A stretch of 64,000 bases of DNA from an uncultured Winogradskyella sp. (GTDB lineage Bacteria; Bacteroidota; Bacteroidia; Flavobacteriales; Flavobacteriaceae). Shown here in pieces: positions 1 through 8,948 of the stretch. Position numbers and translations under genes: made by a program. Under the pieces are notes generated by a model that ran no database searches, was not told the origin of the DNA, and saw nothing but the letters and a program-made list of their open reading frames with translations. Location: positions 144,530 to 208,529 of the forward strand of contig NZ_CANLYI010000009.1 of the NCBI RefSeq assembly GCF_947495255.1. The letters run 5' to 3'. Position 1 is the first letter of the stretch. The number at the start of each line of letters is the position of its first letter.

Positions 1-624
1 ACCAATAACTTTTACATTTTGGTTTTGCTCTTTTAGATATTTAGAAATACCAGAAATTGTTCCACCTGTTCCACTGCAAGCAATAAGGTGTGTTATTTCA
101 CCTTCTGTTTGTTCCCAGATTTCTGGACCTGTAGAGTTGTAATGCGCATCAATATTTAATTGATTAAAATATTGATTAATATAAATAGAACCTTTGTTTT
201 CTTCGTGTAAGCGTTTTGCAACTTCATAATAAGAACGCGGATCGTCAGCTTTTACATGAGCCGGACAAACATAAACCTTTGCTCCCATAGACTTTAACAT
301 GTCTATTTTATCTGCTGATGATTTAGAACTTACTGCTAAAATACAATCGTAACCTTTAATGATACTCACTAAAGCAAGACTAAAACCTGTATTACCAGAT
401 GTGGTTTCAATAATAGTATCACCTGGTGACAAAATACCTTGACGTTCAGCTTCTTCAATAATATGTAATGCAATTCTATCTTTTGAAGAATGACCTGGAT
501 TAAATGCTTCTACTTTTGCATAAAAATCGCCATCGAAGTCAACAGTCATTCTATTTAATTTGATAAGTGGTGTATTTCCTATTAATTGAAGTACATTATC
601 AAATACATTTTTGTTTTGCTTCAT
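1..624 (-). CDS. Cysteine synthase family PLP enzyme (3' part missing)
   Basis: The reading frame is open from an ATG at 624 down to the window edge, giving the first 208 residues; the C-terminal part lies outside. It shows the fold-type II PLP enzyme signatures of O-acetylserine sulfhydrylase and cystathionine beta-synthase: NPGHSSKDR with the Schiff-base lysine near residue 40, the substrate loop ETTSGNTG, and the phosphate-binding GTGGTISG near residue 190. Members make cysteine from O-acetylserine and sulfide, or cystathionine from serine and homocysteine, in the cytosol. With the C-terminus missing I cannot separate CysK, CysM and CBS-like members. It stands about 70 bp downstream of the next minus-strand gene's end. 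Confidence 0.9.
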   Translation of the reverse strand, partial: MKQNKNVFDNVLQLIGNTPLIKLNRMTVDFDGDFYAKVEAFNPGHSSKDRIALHIIEEAERQGILSPGDTIIETTSGNTGFSLALVSIIKGYDCILAVSSKSSADKIDMLKSMGAKVYVCPAHVKADDPRSYYEVAKRLHEENKGSIYINQYFNQLNIDAHYNSTGPEIWEQTEGEITHLIACSGTGGTISGISKYLKEQNQNVKVIG

Positions 625-697
625 AAAAAATATTTTTCAGTAACCTATTTATATATTAGACACCTAAAACCTCGCAAAGGTAACACTTTTTTTTAAG

Positions 698-2761
698 CTA
701 GGAGGAAATCCCCTCTAAATCTAGCAAGAAAGCAAACTCTTCTGCATCTTCTTTTAAACTCTCAAAACGACCAGAAGCACCACCATGACCAGCGTCCATA
801 TTTGTTTTTAAATACAATTGATTAGAATCCGTTTTCATATCTCTAAGTTTAGCTACCCATTTTGCTGGTTCCCAATATTGTACTTGTGAGTCATGCAGAC
901 CTGTTGTTATCAACATATTTGGATAAGCTTTTGCTTCCACATTATCATAAGGCGAATAAGACCTTATATAATTATAATACAAAACATCATTAGGATTTCC
1001 CCATTCATCATACTCACCTGTTGTTAATGGTATAGAATCATCTAACATCGTGGTAACCACATCCACAAAAGGAACTGCGGCAATAATTCCGTTATATAAT
1101 TCTGGTGCTTTATTAACAATAGCTCCCATTAATAAACCTCCTGCACTTCCACCCATAGCATATAAATGCTTTGATGATGTATAACGTTCTTTAATTAAAT
1201 GAATGGAACAGGCTATAAAATCTGAAAATGTCTTTTTCTTATTTAGTAATTTTCCATCTTCATACCAATCACGCCCTAAATACTCTCCTCCTCTAATGTG
1301 CGTAATCACATAAATAAAACCACGATCTAACAAAGTTAATCTTATGGTTGAAAAATAAGGATCTACTGTAGAACCATAACTTCCGTATGCGTATTGTAAT
1401 AATGGATTTGTTCCATCCATTTTAATACCCTTCTTATAAATCACAGACATTGGAATTTTATTTCCATCTTCTGCAGTTGCCCAAATACGCTCTGATACGT
1501 AATTATCCTTATCAAAATTCTTATCTAAAACTTCTTGTTCTTTTAGAACAGTCTTTGTTTTAGTCCGCATATTGAATTCAATAACAGAAGAAGGTGTTGT
1601 CATAGCATTATAACCATAACGCAATAATTCGGTGTCAAAATCTACATTTGTCCCAGTATACGCTGTATATGTTTCATTATCAAACGGCAAGTAGTAATCC
1701 TCACTACCATCCCAACGTTTTATTCTAATTTCATTTAGTCCATTTTTTCGTTCACTAACAACTAAATAGTCTTTAAAAATATCAATACCTTCAATTAGTA
1801 CGTCTTTTCTGTGCGCTATAACTTCCGTCCAACTTTCAACTTTAGTATCCGTTTCTAAAGTCTTCATTAATTTAAAGTTTGTTGCTTTATCTTTATTAGT
1901 AAGAATATAAAAGTGATTCTCATAATGCGAAATACTATATTCTAAACCTCTAATTCTTGGTTGAAAAACTTGAAACTTACCTTCAGGATTATTGGCATCT
2001 AGAATATGATACTCGTTGGTTAATGTACTATAACAAGCAATAATGATATACTTTCGAGACTTTGATTTATAAACTGCTGCACCAAAGGTATCGTCACCTT
2101 CTTCAAAAACCAACTCATCTTCAGATTCATCACCTAAACGATGCTTGTAAATTTGAAAAGCTCTAAGTGTAACTTCATCCTTTTTAGTATAGAATAAAGT
2201 GGCATTATCATTTGCCCAACTTGAAGAACCTGTAGTGCTTTCAATTCTATCTGAAGCGACTTTATGTGTTTCTAAATCCTTAACATGAATGGTGTAATTT
2301 CGTCTTCCTGAATTATCAATACCGTAAGACACCATTTTATTATCAGGACTAATACTTATACCTGCTAATTTGAAATAACTCTGACCTTCAGCCATTTCGT
2401 TACAATCAAATAATAACTCTTCAGGATTATCTAAACTCTCCTTTTTACGTGTATAAATTGGGTAATCTTTACCTTTTTCAAATTTTGTAATATACCAATA
2501 CCCATTGTATTTATAGGGTACAGAAGAATCATCTTCTTTAATTCTTGCTTTCATTTCTTCAAACAAATCCTTCTGAAAGTCTTTTGTATGAGCCATTTCA
2601 GCATCGCAATACTCATTTTCTGCGTTGAGATAATCAATAACTTCTGGGTGCTCTCTGTCTTTCATCCAAAAATAATTGTCAATACGCACATCTCCATGCT
2701 TTTCTAATTGATGTGGAATCTTTTTGGCAATTGGCGGATTTATGTTTGAGTTCTTTGTCAT
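698..2761 (-). CDS. ptrB: Oligopeptidase B (prolyl oligopeptidase family, S9)
   Basis: 687 residues, the usual length for oligopeptidase B, a serine peptidase that cuts short peptides after Arg or Lys. The N-terminal two thirds form the beta-propeller that restricts substrate size, and the C-terminal third is an alpha/beta hydrolase. The nucleophile is Ser539 in GGSAGG, the histidine is His659 in AGHGG, and the acid is expected at about Asp624 in LHDSQ. All three are offset by 7 from the E. coli enzyme as I remember it. The protein starts with a hydrophilic segment and has no signal peptide, so it is probably cytosolic. The start at 2761 is the only good one, since family homology begins within about 15 residues. 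Confidence 0.93.
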   Translation of the reverse strand: MTKNSNINPPIAKKIPHQLEKHGDVRIDNYFWMKDREHPEVIDYLNAENEYCDAEMAHTKDFQKDLFEEMKARIKEDDSSVPYKYNGYWYITKFEKGKDYPIYTRKKESLDNPEELLFDCNEMAEGQSYFKLAGISISPDNKMVSYGIDNSGRRNYTIHVKDLETHKVASDRIESTTGSSSWANDNATLFYTKKDEVTLRAFQIYKHRLGDESEDELVFEEGDDTFGAAVYKSKSRKYIIIACYSTLTNEYHILDANNPEGKFQVFQPRIRGLEYSISHYENHFYILTNKDKATNFKLMKTLETDTKVESWTEVIAHRKDVLIEGIDIFKDYLVVSERKNGLNEIRIKRWDGSEDYYLPFDNETYTAYTGTNVDFDTELLRYGYNAMTTPSSVIEFNMRTKTKTVLKEQEVLDKNFDKDNYVSERIWATAEDGNKIPMSVIYKKGIKMDGTNPLLQYAYGSYGSTVDPYFSTIRLTLLDRGFIYVITHIRGGEYLGRDWYEDGKLLNKKKTFSDFIACSIHLIKERYTSSKHLYAMGGSAGGLLMGAIVNKAPELYNGIIAAVPFVDVVTTMLDDSIPLTTGEYDEWGNPNDVLYYNYIRSYSPYDNVEAKAYPNMLITTGLHDSQVQYWEPAKWVAKLRDMKTDSNQLYLKTNMDAGHGGASGRFESLKEDAEEFAFLLDLEGISS

Positions 2762-2838
2762 TTGTTTTAAGAAAATTTTAATCTAAAAAGTCGCGCAATT
2801 TACTAATTTTACACCGTAAAAAATTAAAAGACACAATT

Positions 2839-3162
2839 ATGTTTGGAGATATGATGGGAATGATGGGCAAATTAAAAGAAGCTCAGAAAAAAGTTGAAGA
2901 AACTAAAGAACGTTTGCACACTGTTTTAATTGACGAAGCAAGCAGCGATGATAAACTTAAAGTAACGATTACAGCCAATAGAACAATTAAATCTATTGAA
3001 ATTGCCGATGAGTTACTTCAAGATAAAGATATGCTTGAAGATTATCTAATTCTTACACTAAACAAAGCCATTGAAAAAGCAACAAATGTACACGAGACTG
3101 AAGTTGCGGCTGTTGCTAAAGAAGGCATGCCAAGTATTCCTGGTATGGATATGTTTAAATAG
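2839..3162 (+). CDS. ybaB: YbaB/EbfC family nucleoid-associated protein
   Basis: A 107-residue protein of the YbaB/EbfC family, small dimeric DNA-binding proteins of the nucleoid. It has the family pattern: a Met/Gly-rich N-terminus ([15 protein letters not shown]), a charged helix, then a central beta-sheet region and a closing helix. In many bacteria ybaB follows dnaX and precedes recR; here dnaX is 50 kb away, so that linkage is broken. The gene is transcribed divergently from oligopeptidase B and its last 8 bp overlap, tail to tail, the end of the threonine aldolase gene. Confidence 0.9.
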   Translation: MFGDMMGMMGKLKEAQKKVEETKERLHTVLIDEASSDDKLKVTITANRTIKSIEIADELLQDKDMLEDYLILTLNKAIEKATNVHETEVAAVAKEGMPSIPGMDMFK

Positions 3163-4171
3163 ATTTTAATTCGCTTAGTAACTTGTCATGCATTTGGTCC
3201 GTATAATCCAAATGCGTGACCATGCGAAGCTTATTACTACCCATTCCTATAATTCTGATGTTTTTCTCATTCAAATTATTTAGGAATTTAGCTTCATCCA
3301 CATCATCATTCAATTCAAAAATGACAATATTAGTCTCAATTGGCTCTACTTTTTTTATACTAACCAAAGAGGTTAACATCTCTCCTATTTCTTTAGCTTT
3401 TCTATGATCTTCTGCTAAGCGTTCAATATTATTATCTAAAGCATACAAACCTGCTGCAGCTAAATAACCAATTTGTCTCATATTACCACCAAAGAGTTTT
3501 CTTAGACTTAATGATTTTTTCATAATATCCTTATCACCAATCAACACAGAACCTACAGGACAGCCTAACCCTTTACTTAAACAAACCGAAATAGTATCAA
3601 AAACACTTCCGTATTGCAACGTGGTTTCATTTTTAGCCACCATTGCATTCCAAAGACGAGCACCATCAATATGAAAACCTAAATTATTGGTTTTACATAC
3701 TTTTTGTATGTTTTCAAACTCATTGAAATCCCAACAAGCTCCTCCTCCTTTATTAGTAGTATTTTCAACTTCAACTAAACTAGATTGGCTGTAATAATAT
3801 TCTGGAGGATTAATAGCTTCCTTAACTTGAGTCGCTGTAAACATGCCACGATCACCATCAATTAATTTGCAAGATGCTCCACTATGAAAAGCAACACCTC
3901 CAACTTCATAATTATAAATATGTGCATATTTATCGCAAATTACTTGTTCTCCAGGATTGGTATGTAGTTTAATTGCAATTTGATTTGCCATACTTCCTGA
4001 AGGAAAAAACAATGCCTTTTCTTTACCAAACATTTTTGCTAAACGGTCTTCTAACTCATTTACTGTTGGGTCTTCTCTAAAAACATCATCACCAACTTGT
4101 GCTGACATCATTGCATCTAACATGCCCTTTGATGGCTTTGTAACGGTATCGCTTCTTAAATCTATAATCAT
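3155..4171 (-). CDS. ltaE: Low-specificity L-threonine aldolase
   Basis: 338 residues, PLP-dependent fold-type I. Cleaves L-threonine or L-allo-threonine to glycine and acetaldehyde. The family start [15 protein letters not shown] is present, followed by [18 protein letters not shown], and the PLP lysine in [11 protein letters not shown] near residue 200. No signal peptide, so cytosolic. The stop codon overlaps the convergent ybaB gene by 8 bp, so there is no room for a terminator between them. The acetaldehyde made here is a possible substrate for the aldehyde dehydrogenase at 35.6-37.1 kb, but that link is inference only. Confidence 0.92.
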   Translation of the reverse strand: MIIDLRSDTVTKPSKGMLDAMMSAQVGDDVFREDPTVNELEDRLAKMFGKEKALFFPSGSMANQIAIKLHTNPGEQVICDKYAHIYNYEVGGVAFHSGASCKLIDGDRGMFTATQVKEAINPPEYYYSQSSLVEVENTTNKGGGACWDFNEFENIQKVCKTNNLGFHIDGARLWNAMVAKNETTLQYGSVFDTISVCLSKGLGCPVGSVLIGDKDIMKKSLSLRKLFGGNMRQIGYLAAAGLYALDNNIERLAEDHRKAKEIGEMLTSLVSIKKVEPIETNIVIFELNDDVDEAKFLNNLNEKNIRIIGMGSNKLRMVTHLDYTDQMHDKLLSELKSI

Positions 4172-4280
4172 TTATTTCTACTAAAGTTTAAAAGATAAAA
4201 TTACGGAATTTCTAAAAAACCGATTCAAAATTATGGCACTTTAAATCCACATCCTATATTTGTAAAAATTACATCAATAT

Positions 4281-5385
4281 ATGATAACATCAGATCAAAT
4301 AAAAGATCTTAATTCCCGTCTAGACATACTTAGACAATATCTTTGACTTAGATGCTAAGCTCATAGAAATCTCAAACGAAGAAGAACAAACTTTCGACCC
4401 TAATTTTTGGAATGACTCTAAAGCTGCCGAATTAGTAATGAAGTCCATCCGTGAGAAAAAAAGTTGGGTTAACGACTATAATGATGCCAAATCCCTTTTT
4501 GAAGATTTAGAAGTTATATACGAATTCTACAAAGAAGACGAAGCTCCCATGGAAAATGTTGAAGCTCGTTTTGAAAAATGCGTCACTGCTATTGAAAAAT
4601 TAGAATTTAAAAACATGCTTTCTGAAGAAGGAGATAGCCTTAGTGCGGTTTTACAAATTACTGCTGGTGCTGGCGGAACAGAGTCTTGCGATTGGGCAAA
4701 CATGCTCTTACGCATGTACCTTATGTATGCTGAAAAAAGCGGCTATAAGGTCAGAGAACTTAACATGCAAGAAGGCGATGTGACTGGTATAAAAACAGTA
4801 ACCATAGAAATTGAAGGAGACTATGCTTTTGGCTGGTTGAAAGGCGAAAATGGAGTACATCGTTTAGTACGTATTTCACCTTTTGATAGTAATGCAAAAA
4901 GACATACTAGTTTTGCTTCGGTTTATGTTTATCCTTTAGTTGATGATTCTATTGAAATAGACATAAATCCTGCCGACATTGAAATAACAACAGCAAGATC
5001 GAGTGGAGCTGGTGGACAGAATGTAAATAAGGTTGAAACCAAAGTACAATTACGACATAAACCTTCTGGTATTCAAATTCAGTGTTCCGAAACACGCTCT
5101 CAACAAGACAATAGAACGCGAGCTATGCAAATGTTGAAGTCTCAATTGTATGAAATTGAACTGCAAAAGCAAATGGCACAACGTGATGACATTGAAGCTG
5201 GCAAAATGAAGATTGAATGGGGAAGCCAAATAAGAAATTATGTAATGCATCCTTATAAATTAGTAAAAGATGTGCGTTCTGCTCACGAAACAGGGAATGT
5301 TGATGCTGTAATGGATGGTGACATTGAACCCTTTTTAAAGGCCTATTTAATGATGATGGGACAAAAAGAAGATTCGGCATTATAA
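4281..5385 (+). CDS. prfB: Peptide chain release factor 2, with programmed +1 frameshift
   Basis: Translation starts at ATG 4281 and reads 21 codons to an in-frame TGA at 4344-4346 in the context CTT TGA C. A +1 shift on CTT skips T4344 and continues with GAC at 4345, producing a 367-residue protein of normal RF2 length. The 62% tail read from the ATG at 4438 alone would lack the N-terminal domain. RF2 recognises UGA and UAA stop codons. The tripeptide SPF falls at residues 199-201, and the peptidyl-tRNA hydrolysis motif GGQ at 244-246. Frameshifting here is the classical autoregulatory loop: low RF2 favours the shift. The usual Shine-Dalgarno-like stimulator before the slip codon is not present. 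Confidence 0.95.
4341..4347 (+). other. prfB: prfB programmed +1 frameshift site
   Basis: The heptamer CTTTGAC contains the slip codon CTT, the in-frame stop TGA and the following C that weakens UGA termination. This matches the canonical RF2 site. The 15 nt before it read TTAGACAATAT, with no AGGGGG-like sequence. Confidence 0.93.
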
Positions 5386-5404
5386 TTGTAATAAACCAAA
5401 AGAC

Positions 5405-5746
5405 ATGATTAAAATATACCATAATCCAAGATGTTCAAAATCTAGACAAGGTCTTGCTATACTAGAAGCTTCTGGTAAAGATTTTGAAACCATAAAATAT
5501 CTAGAAGATGTATTAACGGCTAAAGAACTAGAATCAATTATTTCTAAATTAGGAATTAAGCCAATGGATTTAATTCGTAAAAATGAAGCGATTTGGAAAT
5601 CTGATTTTAAAGGAAAAACACTTTCCGATAAAGAAATTATAGAGGCCATGGTAAATCATCCTAAATTAATTGAACGACCAATTGTGGTTAACGGAGAGAA
5701 AGCTGTGGTTGGCAGACCTCCAGAATCAATATCAGAAATCATATAA
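5405..5746 (+). CDS. ArsC-family (glutaredoxin-dependent arsenate reductase-like) protein
   Basis: 113 residues with the ArsC thioredoxin-like fold. The N-terminus YHNPRCSKSR carries the catalytic Cys at residue 10, and the C-terminal half has the ERPIVV and VGRPPE segments where the family's arsenate-binding arginines sit. The classic enzyme reduces arsenate to arsenite with glutathione and glutaredoxin. There are no neighbouring arsB, acr3 or arsR genes, so a role in arsenic resistance is not supported by context and it may be a general thiol oxidoreductase. It begins 19 bp after prfB and is followed 10 bp later by the next gene, so it may be co-transcribed with both. Confidence 0.85.
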   Translation: MIKIYHNPRCSKSRQGLAILEASGKDFETIKYLEDVLTAKELESIISKLGIKPMDLIRKNEAIWKSDFKGKTLSDKEIIEAMVNHPKLIERPIVVNGEKAVVGRPPESISEII

Positions 5747-5756
5747 TACATTACAA

Positions 5757-6224
5757 ATGAAAAAGACAATCTTACTTCTATTTACTGTACTATTTGCTTT
5801 AAATGTGCAAGCTCAAAGGCGTAATAACTCTAATCGTATTCCACAAACTAGTAGTGAACCTACAGAAGAACAATTAGCTAAACGTCAGCGTGAAATGGAA
5901 GAACGAAAGGAAGAGTATATAGATAATTTCTTAACAACTCTAGAGGCTGACGAGTTTCAAAAACATATTATAAAACAAAACATTAATAGTTTTTTTGATG
6001 CTAAGATTGCACTTTTTAAAATGCAATTTGAACATCGAATTGATCGCCAAACTGCTATCGAAAATTTAGAAAACACTCATTTTAAAGATTTAGAAGAACT
6101 AATTTCTGAAAGTGATATGGCTAAAATTAAAGAAATGATTAAAGGCGAATTTGACGAAAAAGAAGTTTTAAAAGACAAAAAAGAAAAACGCAAAAAAAGG
6201 AAACGTAAAAAGGATAAAGACTAA
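5757..6224 (+). CDS. Small secreted basic protein, function unknown
   Basis: 155 residues from the ATG at 5757, which is preferred over an upstream start at 5670 because it begins directly with a signal peptide (MKKTILLLFTVLFALNVQAQ). The mature part is highly charged, contains long predicted helices (likely coiled coil around the EEQLAKRQREMEERKEE stretch), and ends in a Lys/Arg-rich tail of about 20 residues. No enzyme motif is visible. Secreted proteins of this type are common in flavobacteria, and I do not recognise a named family. It precedes the TonB receptor by 122 bp. Confidence 0.75.
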   Translation: MKKTILLLFTVLFALNVQAQRRNNSNRIPQTSSEPTEEQLAKRQREMEERKEEYIDNFLTTLEADEFQKHIIKQNINSFFDAKIALFKMQFEHRIDRQTAIENLENTHFKDLEELISESDMAKIKEMIKGEFDEKEVLKDKKEKRKKRKRKKDKD

Positions 6225-6302
6225 CCTTTTATATTAATAATACTTACCATTTTTAACATATTGCTTTAACAAAAGATTAACCTATTACAATTGAACTAAA
6301 GG

Positions 6303-6310
6303 TATTTTTG
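6303..6310 (+). promoter_or_regulatory. Bacteroidota-type -7 promoter element
   Basis: TATTTTTG fits the TAnnTTTG consensus, 36 bp before the TonB receptor start. No convincing TTTG -33 box is seen at the expected distance. Confidence 0.45.
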
Positions 6311-6346
6311 TTAGTCCTATAGAGACCAACATTTAACCAAATTGTA

Positions 6347-8869
6347 ATGAAATTAAACTTTTACACTACCTTTCTATTAATTTTTAGCCTTTCATTTGTT
6401 TATGCCCAAAAAGACATAAAAATTGAAGGTACAGTTGTTGAACAAGGATCAAATATTCCTCTAGAATATGCAACAGTTGTTATAAAGACAAACAACTCCA
6501 TTTTAACAGGAGGAATAACAGACTCTAAAGGAAAATTTAAAGTAGAAGTTCCATCTGGTGATTATATTATTTCAGTTGAATATATATCTTATAAAACCAA
6601 AACCTTTCCGGAACAAAACATTTCAAAAAATATTGATTTAGGCACCATAAAACTAGCTTTAGATGAAGAATCTTTAGATGAAGTTATGGTTATTGCAGAA
6701 CGTACAACGGTAGAAATTAAACTCGATAAAAAAGTTTACAATATCGGTAAAGATTTAACTACTGCAGGAGGAACTGTAAGTGACGCACTTAACAATGTAC
6801 CTTCTGTAACAGTTGACGTAGAAGGCGCAATTAGCCTTAGAGGTAATGAAAACGTACGTATTTTAATAAACGGAAAACCATCAGCTATGGCTGGTTTTGG
6901 AGATAGCAATGTTCTAAGTCAATTACCTGCTGATGCTATTGAGCGTGTAGAAGTCATTACATCTCCTTCTGCAAGATATGATGCTGAAGGTACAGCCGGA
7001 ATTTTAAATATAATTTTAAGACAAAAGGAAACACTTGGTTTTAACGGTTCAATAACGTTAACAGGTGGTAATCCTGATAATGCTGGTTTTTCTGCAGCCT
7101 TAAACTACCGAAAAGAAAAATACAATCTCTTTTCTAATTTTGGGTGGCGATATTTTAATGCACCACGAACCACTTTTATAGATGTTAATTATTTTGATAC
7201 TATAGAGGAAGATGGTTCTGTTTCAGAACCAGAATATAGAAGAATTATAGAAAACCAAGATGTTGATCGCATAAGAAGAAACTATAATGCTAATATAGGT
7301 ATGGAATATTTTCTGAGTGAAAAATCATCAATTACAGGAAGTTTATTTTACAACTTTGGAAGTGATTCTGACGTTTCATTAAACTCAAGTGAGCGACTCA
7401 ACAATAACATCATTGTAGAAGAAACTTTGAGAAGAGAAAGAGAAACAGAAGAAGGTGATGGCTATCAAATCGCTATTAATTATGCAAAACAATTTGGTGA
7501 AGACAGAGATCACAAATTAACCGTAGATTTTCAATTTGAAAAAGACAATGAAGATGGGTTTACTTACTTAAATGAAGATTACGTTTTTACCAGCCAGGCT
7601 GATGCTGAAGCTTTTCAAATTGAACAAGAATTTACTAATGAAGACCAAAAAGAATATTTATTTCAAACTGATTATATTTTACCTTTAGGAAAAAACTCTC
7701 GTTTTGAAGCTGGTTACCGTGGTAATTTTAAAAACAGTAATACAGATTATCAATTAGACCAAGAAGACTTCGGTACTGGTAACCTCGCAATAAATGATAC
7801 TATTTCTAATATTTTTGATTATCAGGAAAATGTAAATGCGCTTTATACGCAATATGGAACTAAGTTTGGTAAATTCTCTTTTCTTTTAGGTTTACGATTA
7901 GAAAACACACAATTAAAAGGAGAAATTGATTCTCGTTTAACAGAAGAAGAATTAATTGAAGCTTTTGGCTTCCCTATAGATACAGATTTTGATAAAAACT
8001 ATTTAGGCTTATTCCCTACCGTAAATTTAATTTACAACCTCAACAAAGAAGATTCAGATGTTGAAGAAAGTATTACTCTTGGATTCAACCGAAGAATCAA
8101 TCGTCCACGTGGCAGATTCATTAATCCTTTCCCTTCGCGTTCTAGTAGAACAAATATTTGGCAAGGTAATCCTAATTTAAATCCTGCATTCTCAAGTACA
8201 TTTGATTTAGGTTATTTAAAACGTTGGGAAAAATTCACCTTAACTTCATCTATTTATTACCAACACGAAACTGATTCATTTGAGCGCGTACAAGAAAATA
8301 CAGGTCAACAAACTACAGATGGTATTGATATCATTAGAACTATTCCTATTAATTTATCATCTAACAATCGTACAGGTGCTGAACTTGGTTTAATGTATAC
8401 TCCTGCAAAATGGTTACGATTAAATTCTAGTTTTAATTTCTTTCAATTTGAAACTGAAGGTGAATTTAATGGTGTAGATTATAGTGCCAAAAACATTAGT
8501 TGGTTTGGACGCTTTAGCTCAAAAGTAACATTACCATACGCTATAGATTGGCAAACCAGTGCTTTTTACAGAGGTCCAAGTCAAGATGCTCAAACAGATG
8601 CAGAAGGTATTTTCTCTCTAGATTTAGCATTTAGTAAAGAGATTTTAAACAAAAAAGGAACACTAGCTATAAACGTTAGAGATTTATTCAATTCTAGAAA
8701 ATATAAAGCGACAACAACAACAGATTTCTTTGAACGTTATAACGAGTTTCAGTGGAGACAACGACAAATAAACGCTTCATTCACATACAGGTTTAACCAA
8801 AAACTAAATAAACGTGAGCGCTCTGGACAAAAAGGAAATGGTGGAGATAATATGGATTTTGAAGGATAA
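6347..8869 (+). CDS. TonB-dependent outer-membrane receptor
   Basis: 840 residues with a signal peptide ending at about residue 20 (SFVYAQ). A carboxypeptidase-regulatory-like beta-sandwich spans roughly residues 23-105, typical of Bacteroidota receptors. A plug domain follows at about 125-215 (VSDALNNVPSVTVD, then RVEVITSPSARYDAEG), and then a 22-strand-type barrel (outer-membrane beta-barrel family) to the end. The C-terminus is a short Lys/Arg/Gly-rich tail rather than the aromatic residue of classic porins. There is no SusD partner, so it is not a SusCD glycan importer; the substrate is unknown. It is transcribed alone and is followed by a strong hairpin shared with the convergent metalloprotease. 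Confidence 0.9.
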   Translation: MKLNFYTTFLLIFSLSFVYAQKDIKIEGTVVEQGSNIPLEYATVVIKTNNSILTGGITDSKGKFKVEVPSGDYIISVEYISYKTKTFPEQNISKNIDLGTIKLALDEESLDEVMVIAERTTVEIKLDKKVYNIGKDLTTAGGTVSDALNNVPSVTVDVEGAISLRGNENVRILINGKPSAMAGFGDSNVLSQLPADAIERVEVITSPSARYDAEGTAGILNIILRQKETLGFNGSITLTGGNPDNAGFSAALNYRKEKYNLFSNFGWRYFNAPRTTFIDVNYFDTIEEDGSVSEPEYRRIIENQDVDRIRRNYNANIGMEYFLSEKSSITGSLFYNFGSDSDVSLNSSERLNNNIIVEETLRRERETEEGDGYQIAINYAKQFGEDRDHKLTVDFQFEKDNEDGFTYLNEDYVFTSQADAEAFQIEQEFTNEDQKEYLFQTDYILPLGKNSRFEAGYRGNFKNSNTDYQLDQEDFGTGNLAINDTISNIFDYQENVNALYTQYGTKFGKFSFLLGLRLENTQLKGEIDSRLTEEELIEAFGFPIDTDFDKNYLGLFPTVNLIYNLNKEDSDVEESITLGFNRRINRPRGRFINPFPSRSSRTNIWQGNPNLNPAFSSTFDLGYLKRWEKFTLTSSIYYQHETDSFERVQENTGQQTTDGIDIIRTIPINLSSNNRTGAELGLMYTPAKWLRLNSSFNFFQFETEGEFNGVDYSAKNISWFGRFSSKVTLPYAIDWQTSAFYRGPSQDAQTDAEGIFSLDLAFSKEILNKKGTLAINVRDLFNSRKYKATTTTDFFERYNEFQWRQRQINASFTYRFNQKLNKRERSGQKGNGGDNMDFEG

Positions 8870-8884
8870 AAAAACTTTTAAATT

Positions 8885-8926
8885 AAAAGGCACAAACCGT
8901 ATACTCAAATACGATTTGTGCCTTTT
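8885..8926. terminator. Bidirectional intrinsic terminator
   Basis: An inverted repeat AAAAGGCACAAA-CGTAT / ATACG-TTTGTGCCTTTT with a short loop, flanked by A- and T-runs on the two sides. It sits between the convergent TonB receptor and metalloprotease genes and can serve both. Confidence 0.85.
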
Positions 8927-8948
8927 TTATTTACTACTAAGTCTAAGC

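Noticed and set aside
5405..5746. Arsenic-resistance operon
   Set aside because: Only an ArsC-like protein is found; there is no transporter or ArsR-type regulator nearby.
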